Assembly (NCBI RefSeq): GCF_011038845.1
Contig: NZ_JAAKDW010000014.1
Coordinates: 1 to 64,000 of the forward strand
Reading direction: 5' to 3'
Source: Enterococcus sp. ZJ1622
Lineage (GTDB): Bacteria > Bacillota > Bacilli > Lactobacillales > Enterococcaceae
Length of the DNA stretch: 64,000 nucleotides
Every line of letters begins with the position of its first letter. Position 1 is the stretch's first letter. This document shows positions 45,030-54,896 of this stretch, piece after piece. Both the position numbers and the translations under genes were made by a program. Below the pieces are notes generated by a model. That model was not told where the DNA came from. It saw only the letters and a program-made list of their open reading frames with translations, and ran no database searches.

Positions 45030-45076
45030 AAAAAAGTGTTTGCGATAGTTTAAAGCTATCACAAACACTTTTTTCT
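45030..45076. terminator. Strong bidirectional terminator after the DUF1149 gene
   Basis: AAAAAAGTGTTTG-C-GATAG pairs with GCTATC-A-CAAACACTTTTTT over 18-19 bp with one mismatch, and T residues follow. Confidence 0.9.
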
Positions 45077-45233
45077 ATTACTAATTGTAAGCAAAAAACA
45101 TGTAAATTTTCTAGAAATAGACTAAACTGATAAAGTCACTGAAAAATTTTTCAGGAGAATGGTTGAAGAACGATTCTCGGGAACCTTTACTTCCTTCGAT
45201 GGACTTGTCATTAAAAATACAAGGAGGAGAAAA

Positions 45234-46625
45234 ATGACAACACTCATCACAGTTTTAGTGGTTCTAGTTTTTGCGGCATTATTATATGTGTTTTACCGTA
45301 TGCAAAAGCGCCATACAAAATTTTCAACACGCGTCTTTACTGCACTAGGAGCAGGGATCGTCTTCGGTGGTCTGCTGCAATTGATTTTTGGTATCGAAAG
45401 CAAGGTCGTCACACAATCAATGGAATGGATCGGCATCGTAGGACAAGGCTATGTAGCGTTCTTACAAATGCTGGTCATGCCACTAGTATTCATCTCGATC
45501 GTTGGTGCTTTCACCAAAATGAAAGTTTCTGAAAAACTGGGTAAAATTAGTGCAACTGTGCTGGCTTCTTTACTTGGTACAACAGCTATTGCGGCGTTGA
45601 TCGGAATAGGATCGACCATGTTGTTCGGTCTCCAAGGCGCGAAATTTACCCAAGGAGCAGCAGAAACTGCTAGTATCTCAGAATTAGCCACACGACAAGA
45701 AACGGTAGAAAGCTTATCGATTCCACAGCAGATCCTGTCATTCATTCCGAAGAATGTATTTGCTGATCTAGCGGGCAGCCGTGCGACAAGTACGATCGGT
45801 GTAGTCATCTTTGCAGCCTTCGTAGGAGTTGCCTACTTAGGAGTAAAAAGAAAAGCGCCGAAAGAAGCAGCATTCTTTTCTGATCTGGTCGACAGTTTGT
45901 ATAAGATCGTCATGCGAATCGTCACTCTTGTTTTGCGTTTGACACCATACGGAGTGTTCGCTTTGATGACGAATGTGTTGGCGACAAGCGATTTTGCAGC
46001 GATCGTCAACTTAGGTAAATTCGTGATTGCATCTTATGTCGCACTATTGGCTGTATTGCTTGTTCATTCATTGATCTTGTTATCTGTGAAAGTCAATCCA
46101 GTCCATTATTTCAAAAAAGCATTTCCTGTATTGAGTTTTGCGTTTACTTCCCGGTCAAGTGCAGGGGCATTGCCGTTGAATATCGAGACACAAACAAAAG
46201 CTTTAGGTGTAGATGACGCAACAGCAAACTTCTCTGCAAGTTTCGGATTATCGATCGGACAAAATGGCTGTGCAGGTGTTTATCCAGCTATGCTCGCAAC
46301 GATCGTAGCACCGACAGCTGGAATCAACGTGTTCAGTTTCCAATTCATTCTGATGCTTGTCGCAATCGTTACGATCAGCTCATTCGGCGTAGCCGGTGTA
46401 GGTGGAGGTGCAACGTTTGCTTCATTGATCGTTTTAGGTGCTATGAATCTGCCTGTAGCGATCGTAGGACTAGTGATCTCAGTTGAACCATTGATTGATA
46501 TGGCGCGTACAGCTACGAATGTCAGCGGAAGTATGGTCGCTGGCGTAGTAACGAGTGCCCGGATCAAAGATTTAGATAGAGATATCATCAATGATGATTC
46601 AAAAGTAATCGATGTAAGTGCATAA
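45234..46625 (+). CDS. tcyP: L-cystine transporter, sodium:dicarboxylate symporter family
   Basis: The 463-residue membrane protein is a DAACS-family symporter that fits TcyP-type cystine uptake permeases. It has about nine hydrophobic stretches, the serine-rich signature FAFTSRSSAGALPLN, the GQNGCAGVYPAMLA segment and a C-terminal SVEPLIDMARTATNVSG motif. I start at ATG 45234 behind AAGGAGGAG; an upstream extension of 25 codons lacks a ribosome site. It stands alone between terminators. Cystine as substrate is inferred from family resemblance. Confidence 0.82.
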   Translation: MTTLITVLVVLVFAALLYVFYRMQKRHTKFSTRVFTALGAGIVFGGLLQLIFGIESKVVTQSMEWIGIVGQGYVAFLQMLVMPLVFISIVGAFTKMKVSEKLGKISATVLASLLGTTAIAALIGIGSTMLFGLQGAKFTQGAAETASISELATRQETVESLSIPQQILSFIPKNVFADLAGSRATSTIGVVIFAAFVGVAYLGVKRKAPKEAAFFSDLVDSLYKIVMRIVTLVLRLTPYGVFALMTNVLATSDFAAIVNLGKFVIASYVALLAVLLVHSLILLSVKVNPVHYFKKAFPVLSFAFTSRSSAGALPLNIETQTKALGVDDATANFSASFGLSIGQNGCAGVYPAMLATIVAPTAGINVFSFQFILMLVAIVTISSFGVAGVGGGATFASLIVLGAMNLPVAIVGLVISVEPLIDMARTATNVSGSMVAGVVTSARIKDLDRDIINDDSKVIDVSA

Positions 46626-46645
46626 GTTCTTTATAGTCAAGATAG

Positions 46646-46680
46646 AGCCGAGTGTCATGCAAGTGATGCTTGGCTTTGTT
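46646..46680 (+). terminator. Terminator after the cystine transporter gene
   Basis: AGCCGAGTGTCAT (46646-46658) pairs with GTGATGCTTGGCT (46663-46675) using several G-U pairs, followed by TTGTTT. Confidence 0.65.
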
Positions 46681-46836
46681 TATTGGATATATATTTATTC
46701 CGAAAAGTGGAAAGGCCAAAATAAAAACAGAATAACACATTTAATCAAGGGAAAGCCGTCTAATCATGGCATTTCAATTTCGCCTGTGATAAACTAGATG
46801 GCGATTCGCGTAATGAAGTGTTATAGGAGGAAACAG

Positions 46837-47211
46837 ATGTTTAAAAATGAATTGAAAATCATGCTTTATGTCGATGATGTGGAAAAAAATGCGGCATTTT
46901 GGAAAGCTGTCGGCTTTGAAGAATTGGATCGTCAGGAAATGGATGGCACATTGGTCGTTGAAATAGGGATAGGGAAGAATGCTCAAACTTCTTTTGTTTT
47001 ATATGACCGCGCGTTTATTGAACAACATTCACCTGGAACTGCTGCAAGCTCGCCGTCTCTGATGTTCTACAGTGAAGATATTTTCGATCTGTACAAAAAG
47101 ATGGAGACCCAAGAAGTCACAATGGGAGAACTTGTGCAATTAGGTGAGGAATATGTCTTTAATTTTGCTGATCCTGATGGGAATTATTTTGCTGTGACAG
47201 GTATAGAATAA
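46837..47211 (+). CDS. VOC-superfamily (glyoxalase/bleomycin-resistance-like) protein
   Basis: The 124-residue protein shows the paired beta-alpha-beta-beta-beta plan of the VOC fold: KIMLYVDDVEKNAAFWKAVGF at the start and a second half ending FADPDGNYFAVTGI. GGAGG stands before ATG 46837; an upstream 13-codon extension is rejected. VOC proteins range from metal-dependent lyases to drug-binding proteins, and the metal ligands are not clear here, so no reaction is assigned. It is a single gene with no terminator visible downstream. Confidence 0.78.
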   Translation: MFKNELKIMLYVDDVEKNAAFWKAVGFEELDRQEMDGTLVVEIGIGKNAQTSFVLYDRAFIEQHSPGTAASSPSLMFYSEDIFDLYKKMETQEVTMGELVQLGEEYVFNFADPDGNYFAVTGIE

Positions 47212-47401
47212 GTTGTGGTTACTTCTTATGATTTTACAGAAATTTTCTAGTAAAATGCATAAGGAGTTTTTTTATCAACTATATAATTATTATGTAAACC
47301 AAATGCATACGCATGCGTAGCATTACACAAGCAAATAAATCGTCAAATTGTTTCTACTTCTTTATACTGTTTGGGAATGAAAAGAAGGAAGGAAGAACAA
47401 C

Positions 47402-48340
47402 ATGGATTATCAAGTATTGCTTTATTATAATTATACAAAAATCGAGAATGCAGAGGAATTTGCCAAAGAACATCTTGCCTATTGCAAGTCACTGAACTTA
47501 AAAGGGCGGATCCTAGTAGCAGAAGAAGGGATCAACGGTACTCTTTCGGGAACGATTGCGGATACGAATGCGTACATGGAAGCAATGAAAGCTGATCCGC
47601 GTTTTGCTGACACGATGTTCAAAATCGATCCTAGTGAAGGACATGCGTTCAAGAAAATGTTCGTACGGTATCGTCCCGAGCTGGTCAGCTTGAAGCTTGA
47701 AGAAGATGTCGATCCGAACCAGCTGACCGGTGCTTATCTTTCACCGAAAGAATTCAAAGAAGCGATTTTGGATGAAGAAACAGTTGTTATTGATGCTCGT
47801 AACGATTATGAATATGATCTGGGACATTTTCGCGGAGCCGTTCGTCCAGAAATCCGCAGTTTCAGAGAGCTTCCCGAATGGATGCGCGAACATAAAGAAG
47901 AATTTATGGACAAGCGAGTAGTGACTTACTGTACAGGCGGGATACGCTGCGAAAAATTTTCCGGCTGGCTCGTTCGTGAAGGATTCCAAGATGTAGGACA
48001 GCTACACGGCGGGATCGCTACTTACGGGAAAGATCCTGAAGTCCAAGGCGAATTGTGGGATGGGAAAATGTATGTTTTCGACGAACGGATCGCTGTAGAG
48101 ATCAATCAGGTGGATAAACAGATCGTTGGCCGGGACTGGTTTGACGGTACGCCTTGTGAACGTTACATCAATTGTGCCAATCCAGAATGTAACCGTCAGA
48201 TCCTAGCTTCTCTTGAAAACGAAGAAAAACATCTGGGGTCTTGTTCTGCTGCATGTGCGCAGCATCCTAAGAATCGTTATGTAGAAGAACATGGCCTAAC
48301 AAGAGAAGAAGCTGCTTCACGCCTTGCAGCTTTTGCTTAG
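47402..48340 (+). CDS. trhO: tRNA uridine(34) hydroxylase, rhodanese-domain protein
   Basis: TrhO makes 5-hydroxyuridine at position 34 of certain tRNAs. The 312-residue protein has the N-terminal YceA/UPF0176 domain (about 1-95; [16 protein letters not shown]), a rhodanese domain (about 115-220) with the catalytic-loop cysteine in [14 protein letters not shown], and a cysteine-rich C-terminus ([18 protein letters not shown]) that probably binds zinc. The start [11 protein letters not shown] at ATG 47402 follows AAGGAAGG. The 190-bp gap before it holds only an A/T-rich stretch and a 12-bp palindrome. Confidence 0.9.
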   Translation: MDYQVLLYYNYTKIENAEEFAKEHLAYCKSLNLKGRILVAEEGINGTLSGTIADTNAYMEAMKADPRFADTMFKIDPSEGHAFKKMFVRYRPELVSLKLEEDVDPNQLTGAYLSPKEFKEAILDEETVVIDARNDYEYDLGHFRGAVRPEIRSFRELPEWMREHKEEFMDKRVVTYCTGGIRCEKFSGWLVREGFQDVGQLHGGIATYGKDPEVQGELWDGKMYVFDERIAVEINQVDKQIVGRDWFDGTPCERYINCANPECNRQILASLENEEKHLGSCSAACAQHPKNRYVEEHGLTREEAASRLAAFA

Positions 48341-48405
48341 ATCGGTTTTTGTATTGCGGACGTCTCAGCCTTTGCGTTATACTGAAAAAAAGGATGGTGT
48401 CCGGG

Positions 48406-49137
48406 ATGAAAACACTTGTATATGCGATTGGAGATGTCCATGGGAAGTTCGACCTTTTCCAACAATTGGTACGTGAATATGATCCTTCATTGCATCAACT
48501 GGTGCTGATCGGGGATCTCAATGATCGTGGGCCTCAAACGAAAGAATGTTTTTTATTAGGAATGAAACTGGTGAAAGAAACAGGAGCAGTCTATCTGCGT
48601 GGGAATCACGAAGAATATTTTTTGCAGTTCCTGCAAGCCCCAGAAGACTGGTATGAACCATATTTAAGAAATGGCGGCAAAGAAACATTTGAGAGTCTGC
48701 TTCACCCAGAAGCAGCAGAAGAATACTCGCCGACAGAAATAGCCATGATGATCCGTTCGAGATACAGCGAGCTGATCGAATTCCTCGTCGAACGTCCATT
48801 GTATTTTGAATGGGGCAATTATCTGTTTGTCCATGCAGGTGTCGATCTGTCGAAAAAAGATTGGCATCAGACGAGCCCAAGGGATTTCATTTGGATAAGA
48901 GAACCATTTCATGAAGGAGCAAATCATACAGGGAAAACGATCGTCTTTGGTCACACGATCACTCCGATGCTCCATGGGGATATGCAAACGACCGATCTGT
49001 GGAGAAACGACCATAAGATAGGTATCGATGGGGGTGCAGTCTTCGGCGGATCGATGCATGGGGTCATTTTTGATCAGAACGGTATTTTACAAGATATCGA
49101 ATATCAAAACAATGAAGGACCTTGGCAAGGGATTTGA
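48406..49137 (+). CDS. Metallophosphoesterase, Ser/Thr protein phosphatase-like
   Basis: The 243-residue protein has the full calcineurin-type metal site set: GDVHG (Asp10, His12), GDLNDRGP, LRGNHEEYF, VHAGVD and FGHT. It resembles the PrpA/ApaH-like phosphatases that act on phosphoproteins or dinucleoside polyphosphates; which one cannot be decided. I start at ATG 48406 (MKTLVYAIGD), preceded by an AAGGATGG stretch, instead of 19 codons upstream. It is a single gene followed by a terminator. Confidence 0.85.
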   Translation: MKTLVYAIGDVHGKFDLFQQLVREYDPSLHQLVLIGDLNDRGPQTKECFLLGMKLVKETGAVYLRGNHEEYFLQFLQAPEDWYEPYLRNGGKETFESLLHPEAAEEYSPTEIAMMIRSRYSELIEFLVERPLYFEWGNYLFVHAGVDLSKKDWHQTSPRDFIWIREPFHEGANHTGKTIVFGHTITPMLHGDMQTTDLWRNDHKIGIDGGAVFGGSMHGVIFDQNGILQDIEYQNNEGPWQGI

Positions 49138-49150
49138 GCGAAGGAAACAG

Positions 49151-49181
49151 GGGTTGCGGGAATGACCGCAACTCTTTTTTT
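49151..49181 (+). terminator. Terminator after the metallophosphoesterase gene
   Basis: GGGTTGCGG (49151-49159) and CCGCAACTC (49166-49174) pair with one G-U wobble around a 6-nt loop, then TTTTTTT. Confidence 0.85.
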
Positions 49182-49289
49182 AGGTACAAAACAAGGAAAG
49201 ACCTTCTCTTATTCCGCTAAGTCTGTTTATTGAAGGGACAAAAGTATGGTAGAATAAAGAAGCAATTCTAGTAGAAAAGAGGCATTTTG

Positions 49290-51470
49290 ATGACAGAAAA
49301 TCTAAACCAGACGATCCTTCAGCTCGTTCAAAAAGAATTGGCTGATTATCGCCCTAAACAGCTGACGACGGTCCTTCAGTTGTTAAATGAAGGGAATACT
49401 GTGCCATTCATCGCACGTTACCGAAAAGAAATGACCGGCAGCCTAGACGAAGTACAGATCCGTGAAATCGAAGAACGCTATGCGTATTTAGAGAATCTAG
49501 AAAAACGAAAAGCGGAAGTCCTCCGTTTGATCGATGAACAAGGAAAACTAACGCCGGAACTGGAAGCCGGGATCGCCCAAGCAGTCAAGATGCAACAGGT
49601 AGAAGATCTCTACAGACCTTATAAACAAAAACGTAGAACGAAAGCTACGATAGCAAAAGAAAAAGGATTAGAGCCTCTCGCACAATGGCTGCTCCAAATG
49701 CCGACTGGTGAGATCACAGTCGAAGCAGCAAAATATATCGATGAAGAAAAAGAAGTCAAGTCAGCAGCAGAAGCTTTGGCAGGCGCACATGAAATCATCG
49801 CAGAGCAAGTAAGCGACACAGCAAAATACAGAACGTGGATTCGTTCCTTTGCTTATAATAAAGGAACTTATGCAAGTACAGTGAAAGACGCGTCCCTTGA
49901 TGAAAAAGGCGTGTACGAAATGTATTATGACTTTGCTGAGCCCGTCCATAAAATCGTCTCTCATAGGATTTTAGCGACGAATCGTGGAGAAAAGGAAGAT
50001 ATCTTAAAAGTAAGTATCCAGATAGACGAAGAAACAGTATTGAACTATCTTGAACGCCAGCTGATCACCAACCCGGATTCCACTGCTGTCTCAGTGGTCA
50101 AAGAAGCGTATCAGGACAGCTACAAGCGATTCATCCAGCCCGCTATCGAGAGAGAAGTTCGGAACGAACTGACGGAAAAAGCGGATGAACAGGCAATCGC
50201 GATCTTCGGTGAGAACCTGCGGAACCTGCTGCTTCAGCCACCGTTGAAAGGAAAAGTCGTCTTAGGTTTTGACCCAGCTTATCGAACGGGTTGCAAACTG
50301 GCGGTAGTCGATGCTACGGGAAAAGTTCTGGCAATCGATGTCATCTACCCTCACAAGCCAGCTGCTCAAGCAAAACGTGAAGCTGCAGGACTTGCTTTTG
50401 TCAAACTGATCAATCAGTATCAAGTAGATATGGTCGCTATCGGAAATGGGACAGCGAGTCGAGAATCAGAACTTTTTGTGGCGGAACAATTGAAATCAGC
50501 TGATCATAAAGCTTATTACGCGATCGTAAACGAAGCAGGTGCTTCTGTTTATTCAGCAAGTGACATTGCCCGCAAAGAATTTCCGAATCTCCAAGTCGAA
50601 GAACGTAGCGCAGTCTCGATTGCAAGACGTTTGCAAGATCCTTTAGCTGAATTAGTCAAGATCGACCCGAAAGCAGTCGGTGTCGGTCAATATCAGCATG
50701 ATGTGTCACAAAAACGTTTGGCGGAACAACTGGATTTCGTAGTAGAAACAGCGGTCAACCAAGTTGGCGTCGATGTGAATACTGCTAGTCCTCAACTCCT
50801 GCAGCATGTCTCGGGATTGAATAAAACGACTGCACAAAATATCGTCAACTACCGCGAAGAAAACGGCGAATTCACTGCCAGAACACAGCTTAAAAAAGTA
50901 CCGCGCTTAGGACCAAAAGCCTACGAGCAAGCAATCGGGTTCCTCAGAGTCCCTGGCGGAAAAAACATCTTGGATAATACCGGCATACATCCGGAAAGTT
51001 ATGCAGTAGCAAAAGAGATCTTGAAAGCCAATGCTCTTTCTGAAAAAGAATTAGGTACAGAAGCAGCCATAGAGAAATTAGCCAAACTCTCTGCTCATGA
51101 ACTTGCCAAGAGCTTAGATGTCGGTGAAGAAACACTGGCAGACATCTTGGAAGGCCTGACTCGTCCGGGAAGAGACATGCGGGAAGAAATGCCTGCACCT
51201 TTGTTGCGCTCTGATGTATTGAGCATGGAGGATCTGAAAGCAGGAATGGAACTGAAAGGGACAGTCCGAAACGTGATCGATTTTGGCGCTTTTGTCGATA
51301 TCGGCGTGAAGCAAGATGGATTAGTCCACATTTCTAAACTAAGCAAAAAATTTGTCAAACATCCGACAGATGTCGTCTCAGTAGGAGATGTCGTAACTGT
51401 TTGGGTCGAACAAGTCGATACAAAAAAAGGCAGAATCAGTTTGACGATGCTTTCACCTTATGAGGAGTAA
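49290..51470 (+). CDS. tex: Tex family transcription accessory protein
   Basis: Tex is a conserved RNA-binding protein related to eukaryotic Spt6, with roles in transcription. The 726-residue protein has the helical N-terminal region (TVPFIARYRKEMTGSLDE), a YqgF-like nuclease-fold domain near residue 325 (VLGFDPAYRTGCKLAVVD), helix-hairpin-helix repeats (GVDVNTASPQLLQHVSGL) and a C-terminal S1 RNA-binding domain (GMELKGTVRNVIDFGAFVDI). ATG 49290 is used; the TTG just before it is less likely. The SprT-like gene starts 6 bp after its stop. Confidence 0.93.
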   Translation: MTENLNQTILQLVQKELADYRPKQLTTVLQLLNEGNTVPFIARYRKEMTGSLDEVQIREIEERYAYLENLEKRKAEVLRLIDEQGKLTPELEAGIAQAVKMQQVEDLYRPYKQKRRTKATIAKEKGLEPLAQWLLQMPTGEITVEAAKYIDEEKEVKSAAEALAGAHEIIAEQVSDTAKYRTWIRSFAYNKGTYASTVKDASLDEKGVYEMYYDFAEPVHKIVSHRILATNRGEKEDILKVSIQIDEETVLNYLERQLITNPDSTAVSVVKEAYQDSYKRFIQPAIEREVRNELTEKADEQAIAIFGENLRNLLLQPPLKGKVVLGFDPAYRTGCKLAVVDATGKVLAIDVIYPHKPAAQAKREAAGLAFVKLINQYQVDMVAIGNGTASRESELFVAEQLKSADHKAYYAIVNEAGASVYSASDIARKEFPNLQVEERSAVSIARRLQDPLAELVKIDPKAVGVGQYQHDVSQKRLAEQLDFVVETAVNQVGVDVNTASPQLLQHVSGLNKTTAQNIVNYREENGEFTARTQLKKVPRLGPKAYEQAIGFLRVPGGKNILDNTGIHPESYAVAKEILKANALSEKELGTEAAIEKLAKLSAHELAKSLDVGEETLADILEGLTRPGRDMREEMPAPLLRSDVLSMEDLKAGMELKGTVRNVIDFGAFVDIGVKQDGLVHISKLSKKFVKHPTDVVSVGDVVTVWVEQVDTKKGRISLTMLSPYEE

Positions 51471-51475
51471 GAAAA

Positions 51476-51949
51476 GTGACACCAGAAGAATTACAAGAAT
51501 TAGTCGAGAAGATCTCTTTGGAAAGTTTCCGTAGACCTTTTTGTCATCAAGCAGTCTTCAATGCGCGTTTGAGGACGACAGGCGGACGTTACCACCTGGA
51601 AGACCATCATCTGGACTTCAACCCGAAGATGTTTGCGGAATCAGATGATCAGACGATTGCAGGAATCATCAAGCATGAGCTGTGTCATTATCATCTTCAC
51701 TTGATGGGAAAGGGATACCGTCACCGAGATGCAGATTTCAAATATCTCCTGAAAGCCACAGGCGGTATCCGGTATGCGCCATCGTTAACGACAAATCGAC
51801 CTAAAAAGGTCGAATGTTACCAATGCCAAAAGTGTCATACGCTGATCTATCGAAAACGAAAATTCGACACTACACGTTATCTTTGCGGTAGCTGCAGAGG
51901 GAAATTGACCTGGGTAGAAACAAAATATCCGACAGCAGAACCGATTTGA
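51476..51949 (+). CDS. SprT-like zinc metalloprotease-fold protein
   Basis: The 157-residue protein starts with GTG 51476 (GAGGAG about 10 nt upstream, inside the tex end). It has the zincin signature HELCHYHLH near residue 65 with a third ligand in the following GYRHRD stretch, and a C-terminal zinc ribbon made of CYQCQKC and CGSCRG. This is the bacterial SprT domain, related to the eukaryotic Spartan protease; activity of the bacterial proteins is not established to my knowledge. It is part of a tex-sprT-ydcF run on one strand. Confidence 0.88.
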   Translation: MTPEELQELVEKISLESFRRPFCHQAVFNARLRTTGGRYHLEDHHLDFNPKMFAESDDQTIAGIIKHELCHYHLHLMGKGYRHRDADFKYLLKATGGIRYAPSLTTNRPKKVECYQCQKCHTLIYRKRKFDTTRYLCGSCRGKLTWVETKYPTAEPI

Positions 51950-51971
51950 AAAAACAGGAGGAATAACAGAT

Positions 51972-52742
51972 ATGGAACAGCCTTCAGGAAAAAACATTTT
52001 GGACAACCGTAACGACTGGAACCTTCTTCTGTCCTTTTTAGCAGATGCTGGAAGTCAGACGTTTGACCAGTTGGACGCGCCGTTATTGATCTTGGCGGGG
52101 AACTGTTTACCGATACTTGCGGACAAAGCAGCAGAATTATATTTGAATGGACAAGTCCAGCAGCTGTTTTTTGTCGGTGGTGTGGGACACGCGACAAAAT
52201 TCCTCGTGGAGAATTTCGCAAAACAAGGGTATCATTTCGAAGACGGATTAAGTGAAAGCGAGATGTGTTATCTTTATCTGAAAGAAAAATATCAGTTGCC
52301 AGAAGATGTCGTCCTGTTAGAAAAGCAATCCACCAATTCAGGAGAAAATGCGGCATTCTCATTGGAAATCCTTCGTTCTTGCAAGACACTCCCTTCGGAT
52401 ATCTTATTGATGAACGATCCGACATTGCAGCGAAGGACCAAAGCGACTTTCGAAAAGGTCTGGGAACAAGAAGAAGTCACCTTTACGAATGCTGTGCCTT
52501 TCATCCCTGAGATCACCCAAGTGACAGAGGATTTCCTTTTTTCTGACAGCGAACTGAATCATCAATGGACGAAGGAATATTTCCAAGCCTTGGTGCTAGG
52601 CGAGATGATCCGGTTGAAGGACGACGAAAACGGCTATGGTCCCAAAGGAAAAGGATTCATCCCGCATGTCGAGATACCAGAAGAAGTCTGGTCTGCTTAC
52701 CAGCGTCTCCAAGCAACGACGCAGCATTTCTCCCGGGCATAA
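51972..52742 (+). CDS. YdcF-like (DUF218) protein
   Basis: The 256-residue soluble protein has the DUF218 outline: an alternating N-terminal fold with PLLILAGNCLPILADKAAELY, a glycine-rich FFVGGVGHAT, STNSGENAAFSLEIL and the DILLMNDPTLQRRTK segment. E. coli YdcF is a close relative in plan. No catalytic role is known for this soluble group. AGGAGG precedes ATG 51972, 22 bp after the SprT-like gene. A separate promoter for murC lies downstream. Confidence 0.75.
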   Translation: MEQPSGKNILDNRNDWNLLLSFLADAGSQTFDQLDAPLLILAGNCLPILADKAAELYLNGQVQQLFFVGGVGHATKFLVENFAKQGYHFEDGLSESEMCYLYLKEKYQLPEDVVLLEKQSTNSGENAAFSLEILRSCKTLPSDILLMNDPTLQRRTKATFEKVWEQEEVTFTNAVPFIPEITQVTEDFLFSDSELNHQWTKEYFQALVLGEMIRLKDDENGYGPKGKGFIPHVEIPEEVWSAYQRLQATTQHFSRA

Positions 52743-52785
52743 AAGAGATCTTTTATGACAGATAACGCCTTTCGAATAAATTTGG

Positions 52786-52814
52786 TTGAAATTTTTTAGC
52801 GTTTATAAGATAAT
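52786..52814 (+). promoter_or_regulatory. Promoter of murC
   Basis: TTGAAA (52786-52791), 17 bp, GATAAT (52809-52814), 50 bp before the start codon. Confidence 0.6.
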
Positions 52815-52863
52815 GGGGAGCGTGTTGAATGTAATGGACGCTAGATAAGAGAAGAGGATTCAA

Positions 52864-54198
52864 ATGGAAAATCAAAATAAATTGTATCATTTTGTTGGTA
52901 TCAAAGGTTCAGGAATGAGTTCCTTGGCACTTGTCCTACATGAACAAGGCTTGAAAGTTCAAGGATCAGACATTGAAAAATATTTCTTTACACAACGTGA
53001 TCTAGAAAAAGCAAACATAACGATTTTGCCTTTTAATGCAGACAATGTAAAACCAGGTATGACAATTATTGCAGGAAATGCATTTCCTGATACGCACGAA
53101 GAGATCCAAAGAGCGAAAGAACTTGGGCTGGAAGTCGTTCGTTATCACGACTTCATTGCTGACTTTATCGAAGACTATACAAGCATCGCTGTGACAGGTT
53201 CTCACGGAAAAACAAGTACGACAGGCTTGCTTTCTCACGTATTGAGCGGCGTTCGTCCGACAAGTTATCTGATCGGTGATGGTACAGGTCATGGCGATCC
53301 GCAAGCAGAATTCTTTTCATTCGAAGCCTGCGAATACCGTCGTCACTTTTTAGCTTATTCGCCTGACTATGCGATCATGACGAATATCGATTTTGACCAT
53401 CCTGATTACTATACGAGCATCGATGATGTCTTCACTGCTTTTCAAACGATGGCTACTCAAGTCAAAAAAGCCATTTTTGCCTACGGTGATGACGAATACT
53501 TGAGAAAACTGGAAGCAGATGTACCGATCTACTATTACGGTGTGACAGAAAATGATGACATCCAAGCACGTAATATCGAACGCACGACGACAGGTTCTGC
53601 TTTTGATGTCTACCATGATGATGAATTTGTGGGACATTTCGCTGTTCCGGCTTTTGGAAAACATAATATCTTGAATGCACTTGGCGTAATCGCTGTGGCG
53701 TATTTCGAAAAACTGGATCTTCAGGAAGTGGCAGAAGAAATGCTGACATTCCCAGGAGTAAAACGCCGCTTCAGCGAAAAGATCGTCGCAGATATGACCG
53801 TCGTGGACGATTATGCGCACCATCCAGCAGAAATCAAAGCAACGATCGATGGCGCCCGTCAAAAATATCCTGATAAAGAAATCATCGCCGTGTTCCAGCC
53901 ACATACATTCACGCGTACGATTGCTTTGATGGACGACTTTGCAGAAGCACTTGATCTAGCTGATAAAGTCTATCTGTGTGATATCTTTGGTTCTGCTCGT
54001 GAAGAACAAGGTAACGTAAAAATCGAAGACCTTGGCGACAAGATCAAAAAAGGCGGCGAAGTCATCAAAGAAAACAACGTGTCTCCATTACTTGACTACC
54101 ATGATGCTGTAATGATCTTCATGGGAGCCGGAGATGTACAGAAATTTGAACAAGCATATGAAAAATTATTGAGCAGTACGACGAAAAATGTATTGTAA
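52864..54198 (+). CDS. murC: UDP-N-acetylmuramate--L-alanine ligase
   Basis: MurC adds L-alanine to UDP-MurNAc, the first peptide step of peptidoglycan synthesis in the cytoplasm. The 444-residue protein has the UDP-binding start [20 protein letters not shown], the ATP loop [14 protein letters not shown] near residue 116, the [12 protein letters not shown] segment and the C-terminal domain with [14 protein letters not shown] and FQPHTFTR. The length and motifs are standard for Firmicutes. It is a single-gene unit with its own promoter and a terminator in the repeat module behind it. Confidence 0.97.
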   Translation: MENQNKLYHFVGIKGSGMSSLALVLHEQGLKVQGSDIEKYFFTQRDLEKANITILPFNADNVKPGMTIIAGNAFPDTHEEIQRAKELGLEVVRYHDFIADFIEDYTSIAVTGSHGKTSTTGLLSHVLSGVRPTSYLIGDGTGHGDPQAEFFSFEACEYRRHFLAYSPDYAIMTNIDFDHPDYYTSIDDVFTAFQTMATQVKKAIFAYGDDEYLRKLEADVPIYYYGVTENDDIQARNIERTTTGSAFDVYHDDEFVGHFAVPAFGKHNILNALGVIAVAYFEKLDLQEVAEEMLTFPGVKRRFSEKIVADMTVVDDYAHHPAEIKATIDGARQKYPDKEIIAVFQPHTFTRTIALMDDFAEALDLADKVYLCDIFGSAREEQGNVKIEDLGDKIKKGGEVIKENNVSPLLDYHDAVMIFMGAGDVQKFEQAYEKLLSSTTKNVL

Positions 54199-54232
54199 TC
54201 TATAAGATACAGGTTCTAATAAAAGAAAGAGG

Positions 54233-54310
54233 GGGGAGTGACGAATATTTTGTCACGCTCCTTTTTTTCGAATAAATGGTGCTGACTATTTCTGTCACAT
54301 CTTTTTTTCA
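54233..54310 (-). repeat. Solo member of the modular repeat family, inverted
   Basis: Read on the minus strand this is GATGTGACAGAAATAG..CACCATTTATTCG followed by a GGAGC-GTGAC hairpin. That matches the order of words in the element at 2082-2170 (TTGTGACAGAAG, CGCCATTTATTCGG, GGAGTTGTGAC). No hairpin unit is inserted. The element lies between murC and the MaoC-like gene, in the opposite orientation to both genes. Confidence 0.6.
54235..54268. terminator. Terminator of murC within the repeat element
   Basis: GGAG-TGAC (54235-54242) pairs with GTCAC-G-CTCC (54252-54261, one extra base), followed by TTTTTTT on the plus strand. Confidence 0.75.
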
Positions 54311-54410
54311 AAAACATAGGATTGTCTAAAATCAGGGGAATCAAGCTTGCCTTTTCCGCTTCTTTTGGTACAATGAATAATGATTAAAAATAAACTGGAG
54401 GGTTTCTATC

Positions 54411-54896
54411 TTGAACATAGGTAAGCCGCGAAAATTAGGAAAAACAATCAATGAAATCGAGGAAGGCGACTCGTTGTCTCTGACAGAATCGATCGAAGAC
54501 AACCAGCTGCTGCTTTATTTAGGACTGACGAATGACGCTAATCCATTATATATCCAGCATGATTTTGCACAGAAAACAGAGTATCATCAGCCAATCGTGC
54601 CGTCTGTCATGTTGATGGGGATCATCACAAGTGCAGTATCGAAGCATCTTCCTGGACCAGGCTCTCACGTCGTAAACTTTTCCGTGAATTTTATCGAACC
54701 GGTTTTCCATTACGAAACACTGACTTTTCAGTTTGAGGTCATAAAAGTAGACAAAATGAAGGATGTAGTGACGATTTCCGTGGAAGCATCGAACAGCGAA
54801 GAAAATCGTGTGCTGGATGCAGTAGTCATGGTACAGCCGCCACAAGCTCCTGAGTTGGAATTAGCATTTGAAAGTGAAGGTGAATTAAATGAATAA
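54411..54896 (+). CDS. MaoC-like hot-dog domain protein
   Basis: The 161-residue protein starts with TTG 54411, which is the right distance (8 nt) from GGAGGG. It has a single hot-dog domain with the MaoC hydratase motif region: LTNDANPLYIQHDFA followed by QPIVPSVMLMGIITSAV. The Asp of the ND-xNP-x-H motif and the His are present, so hydratase or binding activity toward acyl groups is possible. The C-terminus is acidic. It overlaps the next gene by 8 nt, so the two are co-expressed. Whether it takes part in fatty-acid synthesis is not clear. Confidence 0.78.
   Translation: MNIGKPRKLGKTINEIEEGDSLSLTESIEDNQLLLYLGLTNDANPLYIQHDFAQKTEYHQPIVPSVMLMGIITSAVSKHLPGPGSHVVNFSVNFIEPVFHYETLTFQFEVIKVDKMKDVVTISVEASNSEENRVLDAVVMVQPPQAPELELAFESEGELNE

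Noticed and set aside
47308-47319. 12-bp palindrome TACGCATGCGTA upstream of trhO
   Set aside because: It is far from a recognisable promoter and short palindromes occur by chance; no supporting context.
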